A DNA stretch of 16,064 bases, from the NCBI GenBank assembly GCA_000431135.1, contig HF987797.1:2647-18710 (forward strand). Reading direction: 5' to 3'. The position numbers and the translations under genes were made by a program. Below are positions 7,009-14,614 of the stretch, in pieces; the first letter of the stretch is position 1; each line of letters begins with the position of its first letter. Source of the stretch: Clostridium sp. CAG:590. GTDB lineage: Bacteria > Bacillota > Clostridia > Lachnospirales > Lachnospiraceae. The notes under the pieces are model-generated. The model did no database searches and had not been told where the DNA came from. It saw only the letters and a list, made by a program, of their open reading frames with translations.

Positions 7009-7022
7009 ACAGAATATTCTGT
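7009..7022. promoter_or_regulatory. Perfect 14-bp palindrome in the PilZ-purF intergenic region
   Basis: ACAGAATATTCTGT reads identically on both strands and stands about 60 bases downstream of the predicted PilZ transcription start. It could be a repressor site. It lacks the GAAC-N4-GTTC form of a Gram-positive LexA box. Confidence 0.35.
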
Positions 7023-7082
7023 GTATAACATATTTTACCGATGGTTTATATTCGAAAGTATCATGCGCCATTAAGTTTCCCT

Positions 7083-7111
7083 ATTATAGCATAGTTCCAT
7101 AAAAATAACAA
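7083..7111 (-). promoter_or_regulatory. Promoter for the PilZ gene
   Basis: On the minus strand TTGTTA (7111-7106, 4 of 6) is followed after 17 bases by a perfect TATAAT (7088-7083), with an extended -10 TGC just before it. The start would be near 7076, leaving about 150 bases of leader that hold two inverted repeats. Confidence 0.65.
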
Positions 7112-7129
7112 ATAAAATACCTATTTCCA

Positions 7130-7158
7130 TTGACAGTTTTTGCAAAAAAAGATAACAT
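7130..7158 (+). promoter_or_regulatory. Promoter for purF-purB
   Basis: A perfect TTGACA (7130-7135) precedes TAACAT (4 of 6, 7153-7158) by 17 bases. The spacer holds the palindrome TTTTTGCAAAAA. The start would be near 7165, giving a leader of about 85 bases with no recognisable purine riboswitch. The -35 elements of this promoter and the PilZ promoter are only 18 bases apart, so both could be affected by one bound protein. A CCGAA core on the minus strand (TTCGG at 7163-7167) resembles half of a PurR box, but no second copy is properly spaced. Confidence 0.6.
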
Positions 7159-7251
7159 ATATTCGGTACAATTGAAGATATGAAATGCCAAAGTATAGAG
7201 AGTATGGATTTGATGCTTTCTATTATTCTTGATGGACGTTAGGAGACTTAC

Positions 7252-8715
7252 ATGAGCGAAGTATTTGACAACAGTTTTGAAGAAGATGCATTGCATGAGG
7301 AATGTGGTGTATTCGGTATTTACGATTTTGATGGAAATGATGTAGCAGCATCCATTTATTATGGGTTGTTTGCGTTGCAGCATCGTGGTCAGGAAAGTTG
7401 TGGTATTGCAGTTTCTGACACAGAGGGACCAAAGGGGAAAGTCCTTTCTTCAAAAGGAATGGGCTTGGTCAATGAGGTGTTTACACCGGAAGATTTGGAG
7501 AAGTTGAAGGGTAATATTGGAGTAGGTCATGTGCGTTATTCTACGGCAGGAGCATCCACAAGAGAGAATGCACAGCCGTTGGTTCTTAATTATGTGAAGG
7601 GTACACTTGGTTTGGCGCATAACGGTAATCTGGTAAATGCACCGGAGTTAAGAAGAGAACTGGAATTGACCGGAGCAATTTTCCAGACAACAATTGATTC
7701 CGAGGTGATTGCATATCATATTGCGAGAGAAAGAGTAAAGACATCTACGGTAGAAGATGCAGTAAGACGGGCGCTTAAGAAAGTAAAGGGTTCATATTCT
7801 CTGATCGTGATGAGTCCCCGTAAACTGATCGGAGCAAGAGATCCATTTGGTTTCCGCCCATTATGTATAGGTAAGCGTAATAATGCCTATATCTTAGCGT
7901 CAGAAAGCTGTGCGTTAGATACGATCGGTGCAGAATTTATAAGAGACGTAGAACCGGGTGAGATGGTAACGATCACTCCGGAGAATGGAATTGTTTCCTA
8001 TAAGGACATGTGCCAGGACAAACATGCAAGATGTATTTTTGAATATATATATTTCGCAAGACCGGATAGTGTGTTAGATGGTATGAGTGTATACAAGTCG
8101 CGTATTATTGCAGGCCGTTGCCTGGCAAAAGATTCGCCAGTTGAGGCAGATCTGGTTGTCGGTGTTCCGGAATCCGGTAATGCAGCAGCATTGGGATATT
8201 CCTTGGAATCCGGGATTCCATATGGTACAGCATTTGTTAAAAATGCATATGTAGGACGTACCTTTATTAAGCCAAAGCAAAGTCAGCGAGAATCCAGCGT
8301 TCGTGTAAAATTGAATGTATTAAAAGATGCAGTGAAAGGTAAACGAGTGATCATGATTGATGATTCGATCGTAAGAGGAACCACATCCGATCGGATTGTC
8401 AGTATGTTAAAAGAAGCGGGAGCGACGGAAGTACATGTCCGTATTTCTTCACCGGAGTTCTTGCACCCGTGTTATTTTGGAACAGATATTCCAAGTGAGG
8501 ATCAGTTGATTGCCCATAACCGGACGATTGATGAGATTTGCGAGATCTTGGGTGCAGATTCACTTGCTTATCTGAAGATGAATCGTTTGAAAGAATTATC
8601 TGATGGCAGACAGTATTGTGATGGTTGTTTTAGCGGACAGTATCCAATCGAGCCACCGGCTGAAGATATTCGTGGTGAACATGATGCCACGGTAAGAGAC
8701 AATAAGAAGAAATAA
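7252..8715 (+). CDS. purF: Amidophosphoribosyltransferase, Fe-S type
   Basis: This enzyme makes 5-phosphoribosylamine from PRPP and glutamine, the committed step of de novo purine synthesis, in the cytoplasm. At 487 residues it is a normal length. An N-terminal propeptide of 17 residues precedes the glutaminase nucleophile Cys18 (CGVFGIYD). Glutaminase motifs LQHRGQESCGIA, HVRYSTAG and AHNGNLVN follow. The phosphoribosyltransferase domain has the PRPP loop VIMIDDSIVRGTTS (366-379). Cysteines 261, 407, 456 and 459 correspond to the four ligands of the [4Fe-4S] cluster known in the Bacillus enzyme, so this is the oxygen-sensitive, propeptide-processed type. AGGAG six bases before the ATG supports the start. 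It is followed 19 bases later by purB. No other pur genes are in the window. Confidence 0.97.
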   Translation: MSEVFDNSFEEDALHEECGVFGIYDFDGNDVAASIYYGLFALQHRGQESCGIAVSDTEGPKGKVLSSKGMGLVNEVFTPEDLEKLKGNIGVGHVRYSTAGASTRENAQPLVLNYVKGTLGLAHNGNLVNAPELRRELELTGAIFQTTIDSEVIAYHIARERVKTSTVEDAVRRALKKVKGSYSLIVMSPRKLIGARDPFGFRPLCIGKRNNAYILASESCALDTIGAEFIRDVEPGEMVTITPENGIVSYKDMCQDKHARCIFEYIYFARPDSVLDGMSVYKSRIIAGRCLAKDSPVEADLVVGVPESGNAAALGYSLESGIPYGTAFVKNAYVGRTFIKPKQSQRESSVRVKLNVLKDAVKGKRVIMIDDSIVRGTTSDRIVSMLKEAGATEVHVRISSPEFLHPCYFGTDIPSEDQLIAHNRTIDEICEILGADSLAYLKMNRLKELSDGRQYCDGCFSGQYPIEPPAEDIRGEHDATVRDNKKK

Positions 8716-8734
8716 GCTATTTTAGGAGGAGACA

Positions 8735-10183
8735 ATGAAGGATAAGTATGTAAGCCCATTATCAGAGAGATATGCAAGTAAGGAAATGCAGTACATTTTC
8801 TCACCGGACATGAAGTTCAAGACATGGAGAAAGTTATGGATTGCTTTGGCAGAGACAGAGCAGGAGTTAGGACTTTCCGAAAATGGTAAGCCGGTTATTA
8901 CAACTGAGCAGATTGAAGAATTAAAGGCATTTGCAGAAGATATTAACTATGATGTTGCAAAGAAACGTGAGAAGTTAGTTCGCCACGACGTTATGAGTCA
9001 TGTATATGCATATGGTAAACAGTGTCCGGCAGCGGCAGGAATCATCCACCTTGGAGCAACAAGTTGTTATGTAGGTGATAATACGGATGTCATCATTATG
9101 ACAGAGGCAATGAAGTTAGTCCGTAAGAAGTTATTGAATGTGATCAATGAACTTTCCAAGTTTGCAATGCAGTATAAGGATCTACCGACACTTGCATTTA
9201 CACATTTCCAGCCGGCACAGCCGACAACGGTTGGTAAGCGAGCAACTCTCTGGTTAGAGGAGTTAATGCTTGACCTTTCTGATCTGGAATATATGATCGG
9301 ACAGCAGAAATTATTAGGATGTAAGGGAACAACCGGAACCCAGGCAAGTTTCTTAGAATTGTTTGATGGAGATCATGAGACAGTTCGTAAGATTGATGGT
9401 ATGATTGCTAAGAAGATGGGATTTGAGGAATGTTATCCGGTATCCGGACAGACTTATTCCCGTAAGGTGGATTCCCGTGTCTTGAATGTACTTTCCGGAA
9501 TCGCACAGAGTGCACATAAGTTCTCAAATGATATTCGTCTTCTTCAGCATTTGAAAGAGATTGAGGAGCCGTTTGAGAAGAATCAGATCGGTTCTTCCGC
9601 TATGGCATATAAGAGAAATCCAATGCGTTCAGAGAGAATTGCGTCCCTTGCTAATTATGTAATGGCAGATGCATTGAATCCTGCAATTACGGCGGCTACC
9701 CAGTGGTTTGAGAGAACACTGGATGATTCTGCAAACAAGAGAATCTCTGTACCGGAAGCATTTCTTGCAATTGACGGTATCTTAGATCTTTACCTGAATG
9801 TAGTAGATGGTCTTGTTGTATATGACAAGGTAATCTATCAGAGATTCATGAAGGAGATTCCGTTTATGGCAACTGAGAACATTATGATGGATGCTGTAAA
9901 ACGTGGTGGTAACCGCCAGGAGCTTCATGAGAAGATCCGTGAGCATTCTATGGCAGCCGGTGCTGTTGTAAAGCAGGAAGGTAAGGAGAATGATCTGGTA
10001 GACCGTATTGCAAATGATCCTGCATTCGGCATGACAAAAGAAATGATCGAGGAGATCTTAGAGCCGAAGAACTTTGTGGGACGAGCTCCACAGCAGACAG
10101 AGGAATTTATTAATGAGATCGTGAAGCCGGTCTTAGACGAGAATAAGAGTATTCTAGGAATGACAGCAGAGATTAACGTATAA
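8735..10183 (+). CDS. purB: Adenylosuccinate lyase
   Basis: This lyase releases fumarate from SAICAR in IMP synthesis and from adenylosuccinate in AMP synthesis. It is 482 residues, longer than the about 430 of the Bacillus form and closer to the class that includes the animal enzyme. The fumarase/aspartase superfamily signature reads GSSAMAYKRNPMRSE (286-300), with the catalytic serine loop at Ser287-288; Ala replaces the more usual Pro after Met. His84 (RHDVMSHV) and His157 (THFQPAQPTT) are the conserved acid/base and substrate histidines. AGGAGGA four bases before the ATG supports the start. It is co-transcribed with purF. The last 11 codons including the stop lie inside the left arm of a 146-bp perfect palindrome, so the mRNA end is locked in a very long potential hairpin. 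Confidence 0.96.
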   Translation: MKDKYVSPLSERYASKEMQYIFSPDMKFKTWRKLWIALAETEQELGLSENGKPVITTEQIEELKAFAEDINYDVAKKREKLVRHDVMSHVYAYGKQCPAAAGIIHLGATSCYVGDNTDVIIMTEAMKLVRKKLLNVINELSKFAMQYKDLPTLAFTHFQPAQPTTVGKRATLWLEELMLDLSDLEYMIGQQKLLGCKGTTGTQASFLELFDGDHETVRKIDGMIAKKMGFEECYPVSGQTYSRKVDSRVLNVLSGIAQSAHKFSNDIRLLQHLKEIEEPFEKNQIGSSAMAYKRNPMRSERIASLANYVMADALNPAITAATQWFERTLDDSANKRISVPEAFLAIDGILDLYLNVVDGLVVYDKVIYQRFMKEIPFMATENIMMDAVKRGGNRQELHEKIREHSMAAGAVVKQEGKENDLVDRIANDPAFGMTKEMIEEILEPKNFVGRAPQQTEEFINEIVKPVLDENKSILGMTAEINV

Positions 10184-10296
10184 TTTCACATTCTAACGTT
10201 CGAATTTTCAAGCGGGGTTGCAGCTGCAACCCCGCTTGAAAATTCGAACGTTAGAATGTGAAATTATACGTTAATCTCTGCTGTCATTCCTAGAAT
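10151..10296. repeat. Perfect 146-bp palindrome (73-nt arms, no spacer) over the purB 3' end
   Basis: Every base from 10151 to 10223 pairs with its mirror partner in 10224-10296; I checked the pairs one by one. The centre is GCAG|CTGC inside the GC-rich core AAGCGGGGTTGC and its complement. The symmetry breaks at 10150/10297 (T against C). The left arm contains the last 33 bases of purB including TAA. The right arm is therefore an antisense copy of the purB end. The GC-rich core (10211-10236) looks like the stem of an ordinary intrinsic terminator of purB, but no U-run follows. Snap-back copying at that terminator, in the cell or during sequencing and assembly, would explain the structure. 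Confidence 0.97.
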
Positions 10297-10324
10297 CATC
10301 TAATTTTCTCCATACCTCTCACAT

Positions 10325-10341
10325 ATACTTCTATAAAGTAT
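10325..10341 (+). promoter_or_regulatory. Candidate -10 region and inverted repeat before the Gld-like cluster
   Basis: TATAAA (10332-10337) lies within the inverted repeat ATACTT-CTATA-AAGTAT (10325-10341), about 50 bases before the ATPase start. The -35 (TCCATA, 10309-10314) is weak. The repeat could be an operator over the -10. Further on, GATGGGAG (10347-10354) and CTCCATC (10361-10367) can form a small stem with one bulged base just before the ribosome site. Confidence 0.35.
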
Positions 10342-10389
10342 GAAATGATGGGAGAAAAAGCTCCATCAAATAGATAGGAGGATGAAAAA

Positions 10390-11349
10390 GTGGTTGAAGT
10401 AAGGGATGTCGTGAAGCGTTATGGCGATCACGTTGCAGTAGACCATTTGTCTTTTCGTGTGGAGAAAGGGCAGATTTATGGCTTTCTGGGTCCGAATGGA
10501 GCAGGAAAATCAACAACAATGAATATCATTACCGGGTATCTGGCATCGAATGAAGGAACGGTATTGATCAATGGACACGATATTTTGGAAGAGCCGGAAG
10601 AGGCGAAGAAGTGTGTTGGATATCTGCCGGAGCAACCGACGTTATATATGGATATGACAGTTTTGGAATGTCTTAATTTTGCAGCCGAATTAAAAGGGGT
10701 ACAACGATCCGAACAGGACGAAATGCTTCAGGATATTATGGAAATGCTTTCGTTAGAGGACGTGAAAGAACGATTGGTAAAGAATCTGTCAAAAGGGTAC
10801 CGGCAAAGAGTTGGTCTTGGTCAGGCGCTGGTTGGAAATCCGGAGATCTTAATATTGGATGAACCAACGGTTGGTTTGGATCCCAAGCAGATCATTGAAA
10901 TCCGGAGCCTGATCAAGGATCTGAGCAAAGAACATACCGTTATATTAAGCTCGCACATTTTGTCCGAAGTGAGTGCATTATGTGATCAGATATTGATCAT
11001 TTCAAAGGGCAAATTAGTAGCTTGTGATACACCGCAGAACTTAAGCAGTCAGATGCAGGGAAATAGCACATTACAATTAAGCGTGTTAGATCCGGAACAT
11101 AAGATTGAAGGTGTATTTGAAAAGAAATTTGAAGGTGCCATTCAGGTACAGGGATCCTGGGAGCAGGATGTATGGAGTGGAACGCTTCGGGTAGATGGAA
11201 TGGATGATATCCGGGCAGAGCTATTCTATCTGTTGGCAGAGGAAGATTGTCCGATCTTAGAATTGTCACAGAATCGAATGTCGTTAGAGGATATCTTCTT
11301 AGAATTGACGGAGGCAGAACAGGAGGAAAAACATGAAAGCAATTTATAA
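10390..11349 (+). CDS. ABC transporter ATP-binding protein (GldA-like)
   Basis: This 319-residue cytoplasmic ATPase is the first of a four-gene Gld-like cluster. Motifs are Walker A GPNGAGKST (34-42), Q-loop Gln82, signature LSKGYRQRVGLGQAL (133-147), Walker B ILILDE (153-158) followed by PTVGLDP, and H-loop His189. LSKGYRQR in place of LSGGQ is characteristic of the GldA/CcmA-like ABC-2 group. Residues about 225-310 form a C-terminal regulatory extension. The start is a GTG. AGGAGG (10376-10381) is eight bases from it, whereas the nearer ATG at 10382 abuts the ribosome site and opens only a six-codon frame. The 3' end overlaps the permease start by 17 bases. It energises the permease downstream; the substrate is unknown. 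Confidence 0.92.
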   Translation: MVEVRDVVKRYGDHVAVDHLSFRVEKGQIYGFLGPNGAGKSTTMNIITGYLASNEGTVLINGHDILEEPEEAKKCVGYLPEQPTLYMDMTVLECLNFAAELKGVQRSEQDEMLQDIMEMLSLEDVKERLVKNLSKGYRQRVGLGQALVGNPEILILDEPTVGLDPKQIIEIRSLIKDLSKEHTVILSSHILSEVSALCDQILIISKGKLVACDTPQNLSSQMQGNSTLQLSVLDPEHKIEGVFEKKFEGAIQVQGSWEQDVWSGTLRVDGMDDIRAELFYLLAEEDCPILELSQNRMSLEDIFLELTEAEQEEKHESNL

Positions 11350-12049
11350 AAGAGAAGTGGCAAGTTATTTTAAGTCAATGACCGGATATGTGTTCCTGTT
11401 TTTTGTCTTTTTAATTGTGGGAATTTATTTTTATGCATATAACCTGTTAAATGGATATCCATCCATGAATGTGACATTTAACAGTATTACATTTGTCTTT
11501 TTGTTAGCGGTTCCGGTTCTGACTATGCGGGTGTTAGCAGAGGAACGCAGACAAAAGACGGATCAGTTGCTGATTACGGCGCCTGTATCTGTTGCCAAGA
11601 TCGTATTAGGTAAATTTTTTGCATTATTGACGGTCTACCTGATTCCAATCGGTGTCATTTGCATTTATCCTTTGATTATGCGGATTTTTGGAAAAATATC
11701 GTTTGCACAGAATTATACAGCGATATTGGGGTTCTTTTTGTTAGGTGCAGCGAATATTGCAGTTGGGTTGTTTATATCATCACTTACGGAGAATACGATC
11801 ATTGCGGCTGTGTTGACGTTTGTTGTGATGTTTTTGAGTTACATTATGAGTGGATTGGAAAGCTTCCTTCCGAGTTCTATGTCGGACGGAATTGTGTATC
11901 ATGTGTTGGAAGCATTTAATGTGGATGGACATTTTCAGTCATTTGTGGATGGAACCTTTGAAGTAACCGCAGTTGTCTATTTTTTTTCTGTTATGTTCGT
12001 GTTTGTATTTCTGACCATTCAGAGCATTAAGAAGAGACGTTGGAGTTAA
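11333..12049 (+). CDS. ABC-2 permease (GldF-like)
   Basis: This 238-residue integral membrane protein has about six membrane segments, near residues 18-40, 49-68, 92-115, 128-150, 155-175 and 208-231. The motif RVLAEERRQKTDQLLITAPVS between segments 2 and 3 is typical of GldF/YhaP-like single-domain permeases that dimerise. The ATG lies inside the ATPase gene, with AGGAGG suitably placed before it, so the two are translated together. In Bacteroidetes, GldA, GldF and GldG are associated with gliding motility; Firmicutes carrying relatives do not glide, so the role here is open. The next gene, 15 bases on, is the GldG-type partner. Confidence 0.88.
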   Translation: MKAIYKREVASYFKSMTGYVFLFFVFLIVGIYFYAYNLLNGYPSMNVTFNSITFVFLLAVPVLTMRVLAEERRQKTDQLLITAPVSVAKIVLGKFFALLTVYLIPIGVICIYPLIMRIFGKISFAQNYTAILGFFLLGAANIAVGLFISSLTENTIIAAVLTFVVMFLSYIMSGLESFLPSSMSDGIVYHVLEAFNVDGHFQSFVDGTFEVTAVVYFFSVMFVFVFLTIQSIKKRRWS

Positions 12050-12064
12050 GGAGGTGTTTGCAAA

Positions 12065-13732
12065 ATGAGCATGGAACAGAATGAAAATGGACAGCAGGAA
12101 GAAATGATGAATGTTGAGAAAACGGTTGAGAGTGCATCAGAAAATAATGCTCAACAGGATAATGAAATGGACACTGCACAAATTGATAACAGAGCTAAGA
12201 AGAAACATAAGAAAAAGAAGCATACATTCAATCGGAGAGCGTTTCGGAAGGATTCGTATAGTGCCGCCATGTCGGTAGTTGTGATTGCAATTGTGGTAGT
12301 GTTGAATATGATCGTGGGACAGATCCCATCAAAATATACGGAATTTGATATCAGTACCGGCAAATTATACACTATTGGTGACGAGACAAAGAAAGTACTG
12401 AAGAATCTGGATGAGGATATCACGATTCATTATATTGTTCAGTCGGGAAATGAAGATTCAACGATTGAGAAATTGTTGAATCAATACAAAGATAATTCCT
12501 CAAAGATTAAAATTGAGAAGATCGATCCGGTTACCAGTCCAAATTACACCAGTCAGTTTACGGACGATAAGGTAAGCGAGAACAGTCTGATCGTATCAAG
12601 TGCAAAGAGAAATAAGGTCATCGATTATAGCAGCATGTATGAGTCCGAGATCGATTATTCCACCTATCAATCCAAAACAACCGGATTTGATGGTGAAGGG
12701 CAGCTTACGAGTGCCATTGACTATGTATTATCGGATGAACTGCCGGTTGTATATTATGTGACAGGACATAATGAAGTTACATTGCCGGATGCGGTAAAAA
12801 ATCGTATAGAAAAGGCTAACCTGGAGTTGAAGGAATTGAACCTTCTGACAGCAGGAGAAGTGCCATCGGATGCAGCAGGGTTGTTATTAGATTCTCCGGA
12901 AACGGATTATTCCAAAGATGAAGCACAGGCTGTAATCACTTATTTACAAAATGGTGGGAAGACACTGATTCTGACAGATTACACCGGAAAAGAACATACG
13001 AATTATGACAGTATTCTGGCAGAATACGGAATCGAGGTTACGGATGGTATTGTTGTAGAGACAGACAGTGATATGTATGTGCAAAGACCATATTATATTG
13101 TTCCAACGATCAGTGCATCTGAGGTTACAACGGATATGACAGGTGGTTCTACGAATGTTTTGTTGAGCGGTTGTCAAGGATTTAAGGTGTCCGAAAATGT
13201 ACGGGATACATTAGATATCAGTACGGTACTATCACCATCCGAGGGTGCATTTGTGAAGACGGATCCACAGAAGATGACCAGCTATGACAAAGAGGATGGT
13301 GATGCAGATGGACCATTTTCTGTGGCAGTTACGGTATCGGAGGATGTAAGTGGTACATCGGATGAGGACAGTGACTCTTCCGGTGCGGATGGAGCAACAA
13401 CAGAAACAGACAATGCTGCTACGGAAACCGCAACTTCTGACGAAACAAAGACAACGCAGTTAGTGGCAATCGCATCCTCTGCAATTCTGGATTCTTCCAT
13501 GAACAGTATGGTATCAGACGGTAACTATACATTATATATGAATGCGATGAAGTGGTTAGTGGATACCGGAGATTCCAACCGGGTATCCATCGCAAGTAAA
13601 TCGGTAGCGGTTGATTATCTGACAGTAACAACAGGAGATGCAGCAGCGATTGCATTGTTTGTATGCATTTTACTTCCAATCTGTTGTCTGGTATGCGGTG
13701 GAATGATCTGCCATAGAAGAAAGAAGAGATAG
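12065..13732 (+). CDS. GldG-family ABC transporter auxiliary protein
   Basis: This 555-residue protein is anchored by a membrane segment at about 68-88 and a second one at about 526-548, with most of the protein outside. The first 62 residues are cytoplasmic: an acidic, Gln/Asn/Glu-rich stretch, then a strongly basic KKKHKKKKH patch. The external part holds the ABC_transp_aux-type domain (about 95-300, with EGQLTSAIDYV at 211-221 typical of the family). It resembles a glutamine amidotransferase-like fold without an obvious catalytic site. A low-complexity Ser/Thr/Asp/Glu linker occupies about 430-463. The C-terminus is RRKKR. GGAGGTG eight bases before the ATG supports the start. It probably works with the permease upstream as an extracellular subunit; that is inferred from cluster conservation. 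Confidence 0.87.
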   Translation: MSMEQNENGQQEEMMNVEKTVESASENNAQQDNEMDTAQIDNRAKKKHKKKKHTFNRRAFRKDSYSAAMSVVVIAIVVVLNMIVGQIPSKYTEFDISTGKLYTIGDETKKVLKNLDEDITIHYIVQSGNEDSTIEKLLNQYKDNSSKIKIEKIDPVTSPNYTSQFTDDKVSENSLIVSSAKRNKVIDYSSMYESEIDYSTYQSKTTGFDGEGQLTSAIDYVLSDELPVVYYVTGHNEVTLPDAVKNRIEKANLELKELNLLTAGEVPSDAAGLLLDSPETDYSKDEAQAVITYLQNGGKTLILTDYTGKEHTNYDSILAEYGIEVTDGIVVETDSDMYVQRPYYIVPTISASEVTTDMTGGSTNVLLSGCQGFKVSENVRDTLDISTVLSPSEGAFVKTDPQKMTSYDKEDGDADGPFSVAVTVSEDVSGTSDEDSDSSGADGATTETDNAATETATSDETKTTQLVAIASSAILDSSMNSMVSDGNYTLYMNAMKWLVDTGDSNRVSIASKSVAVDYLTVTTGDAAAIALFVCILLPICCLVCGGMICHRRKKR

Positions 13733-13743
13733 AGGTGGAAGCT

Positions 13744-14310
13744 ATGAAGAAGAAAGGATTACCATTGATCATTGCGTTAGTGTGTCTGCTTGTGTTATGT
13801 GCGGGTTATGTCTGTCTGGTCAAATATAATGATAAACAGGAAAAAGCAGACAGTGCGGATACGAGCACTGTGTTGAATCTGAAAGTGGATGATGTGAGTA
13901 AGATAGCCTATGAGATAGATGGAGAGATGGTGTCCTTTACAAAGGATGCCGATAAATGGACACTGGATTCGGATGCAGCATTTGAGGCAGATGCCGATAA
14001 GGTCACTTCCCTGATCTCATCTATTACCTCGATGACGGCAACACGGAAGATAGAAGATGTGTCAGATCTTAGTGAATATGGCTTGGATGCACCGGGTCAG
14101 ACGGTTACATTGACAGATGCAGATGGAAATGAGACAACGATCTGTTGGGGCAGCAATAATGCAACAACAGGCGATGATTATGTATATTGTACCAATGATG
14201 ATAAGGTAGTATATACCGTTGCAAGCAGTGTGCTGAGTTCTCTGAGTAGTTCGGTAGAGGATTACCGGGCAACAGAGGAAACAACGACAGAAGAAGCAAC
14301 GGAGAAATAG
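13744..14310 (+). CDS. Membrane-anchored DUF4340 protein, last gene of the Gld-like cluster
   Basis: This 188-residue protein has an N-terminal membrane anchor (about 6-27, no clear cleavage site) and an external DUF4340-type domain. The domain shows the typical pattern VDDVSKIAYEIDGEMVSFTKDADKWTL and, later, a LSEYGLDAPGQTVTL-like segment (about residues 106-120). The tail is Thr/Glu-rich. I choose the ATG at 13744, preceded by GAGGTG, over a GTG at 13735 that overlaps that ribosome site. The gene lies 11 bases after the GldG-type gene. DUF4340 proteins commonly accompany GldG-type genes in Firmicutes and other phyla; their role is unknown. The frame stays open after the TAG for ten more codons (TTEDTTETQE) to a TAA at 14341-14343. 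The tail composition does not change across the TAG, so the stop may be a recent point change. Confidence 0.85.
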   Translation: MKKKGLPLIIALVCLLVLCAGYVCLVKYNDKQEKADSADTSTVLNLKVDDVSKIAYEIDGEMVSFTKDADKWTLDSDAAFEADADKVTSLISSITSMTATRKIEDVSDLSEYGLDAPGQTVTLTDADGNETTICWGSNNATTGDDYVYCTNDDKVVYTVASSVLSSLSSSVEDYRATEETTTEEATEK

Positions 14311-14380
14311 ACGACCGAAGATACAACAGAGACACAAGAATAATGTAATTCATGTATTATTAAAAATGTATGGATTGGAA

Positions 14381-14466
14381 ATGCCCTTTTTACCGGATGA
14401 GGATAACCTGGAAAGTTTAATTTTTGGGGGATTCAGATAAAAGCATCCGGTAAAGAGGGTATTTTA
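14381..14466 (+). terminator. Hairpin terminator after the Gld-like cluster
   Basis: A 19-base left arm (14381-14399, starting ATGCCC) pairs with 14444-14462. Seventeen pairs are Watson-Crick and two are G-U that form only in plus-strand RNA. The loop is long, 44 bases. The stem is followed by TTTATG, a weak U-run. Its position 70 bases after the DUF4340 stop and before the citrate synthase promoter fits termination of the cluster. Confidence 0.6.
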
Positions 14467-14562
14467 TGTTGAAAATCATGCATTGAGGTTGTTTGAAAAT
14501 ACTTGACTTTTATTAACATTTTGTGAAGATTGAAAAAAAGACTAGGGAAGCGGAGAAAAATA

Positions 14563-14571
14563 TGTTATACT
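14563..14571 (+). promoter_or_regulatory. Extended -10 promoter for citrate synthase
   Basis: TGT followed by TATACT (5 of 6 to TATAAT) forms an extended -10. The -35 at 17 bases is poor, as usual for this promoter type. Transcription would start near 14578, about 37 bases before the GTG. TTGACT at 14503-14508 looks like a -35, but no matching -10 stands 16-18 bases downstream. Confidence 0.55.
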
Positions 14572-14614
14572 AGAAAATGGAAGATATAGAAGAATAGAAA
14601 GAAAGGGTGATTGG

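Noticed and set aside
7159..7251. Purine or PRPP riboswitch in the purF leader
   Set aside because: The leader is short and lacks the conserved junction bases of the purine riboswitch or a following terminator hairpin.
10184..10389. Origin, attachment site or insertion-sequence end at the palindrome
   Set aside because: There is no transposase, integrase, target-site duplication or DnaA-box cluster. The arms are a mirror copy of purB and its 3' end.
13345..13452. Ser/Thr/Asp/Glu-rich stretch of the GldG-type protein as a repeat array
   Set aside because: There is no regular period at DNA or protein level. It is a low-complexity linker.
14503..14527. TTGACT promoter and TTAACA/TTGTGAA Rex-like half sites before citrate synthase
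   Set aside because: There is no -10 at the right distance, and the half sites are in the wrong order and spacing for a Rex operator. The extended -10 at 14563 is the better promoter.
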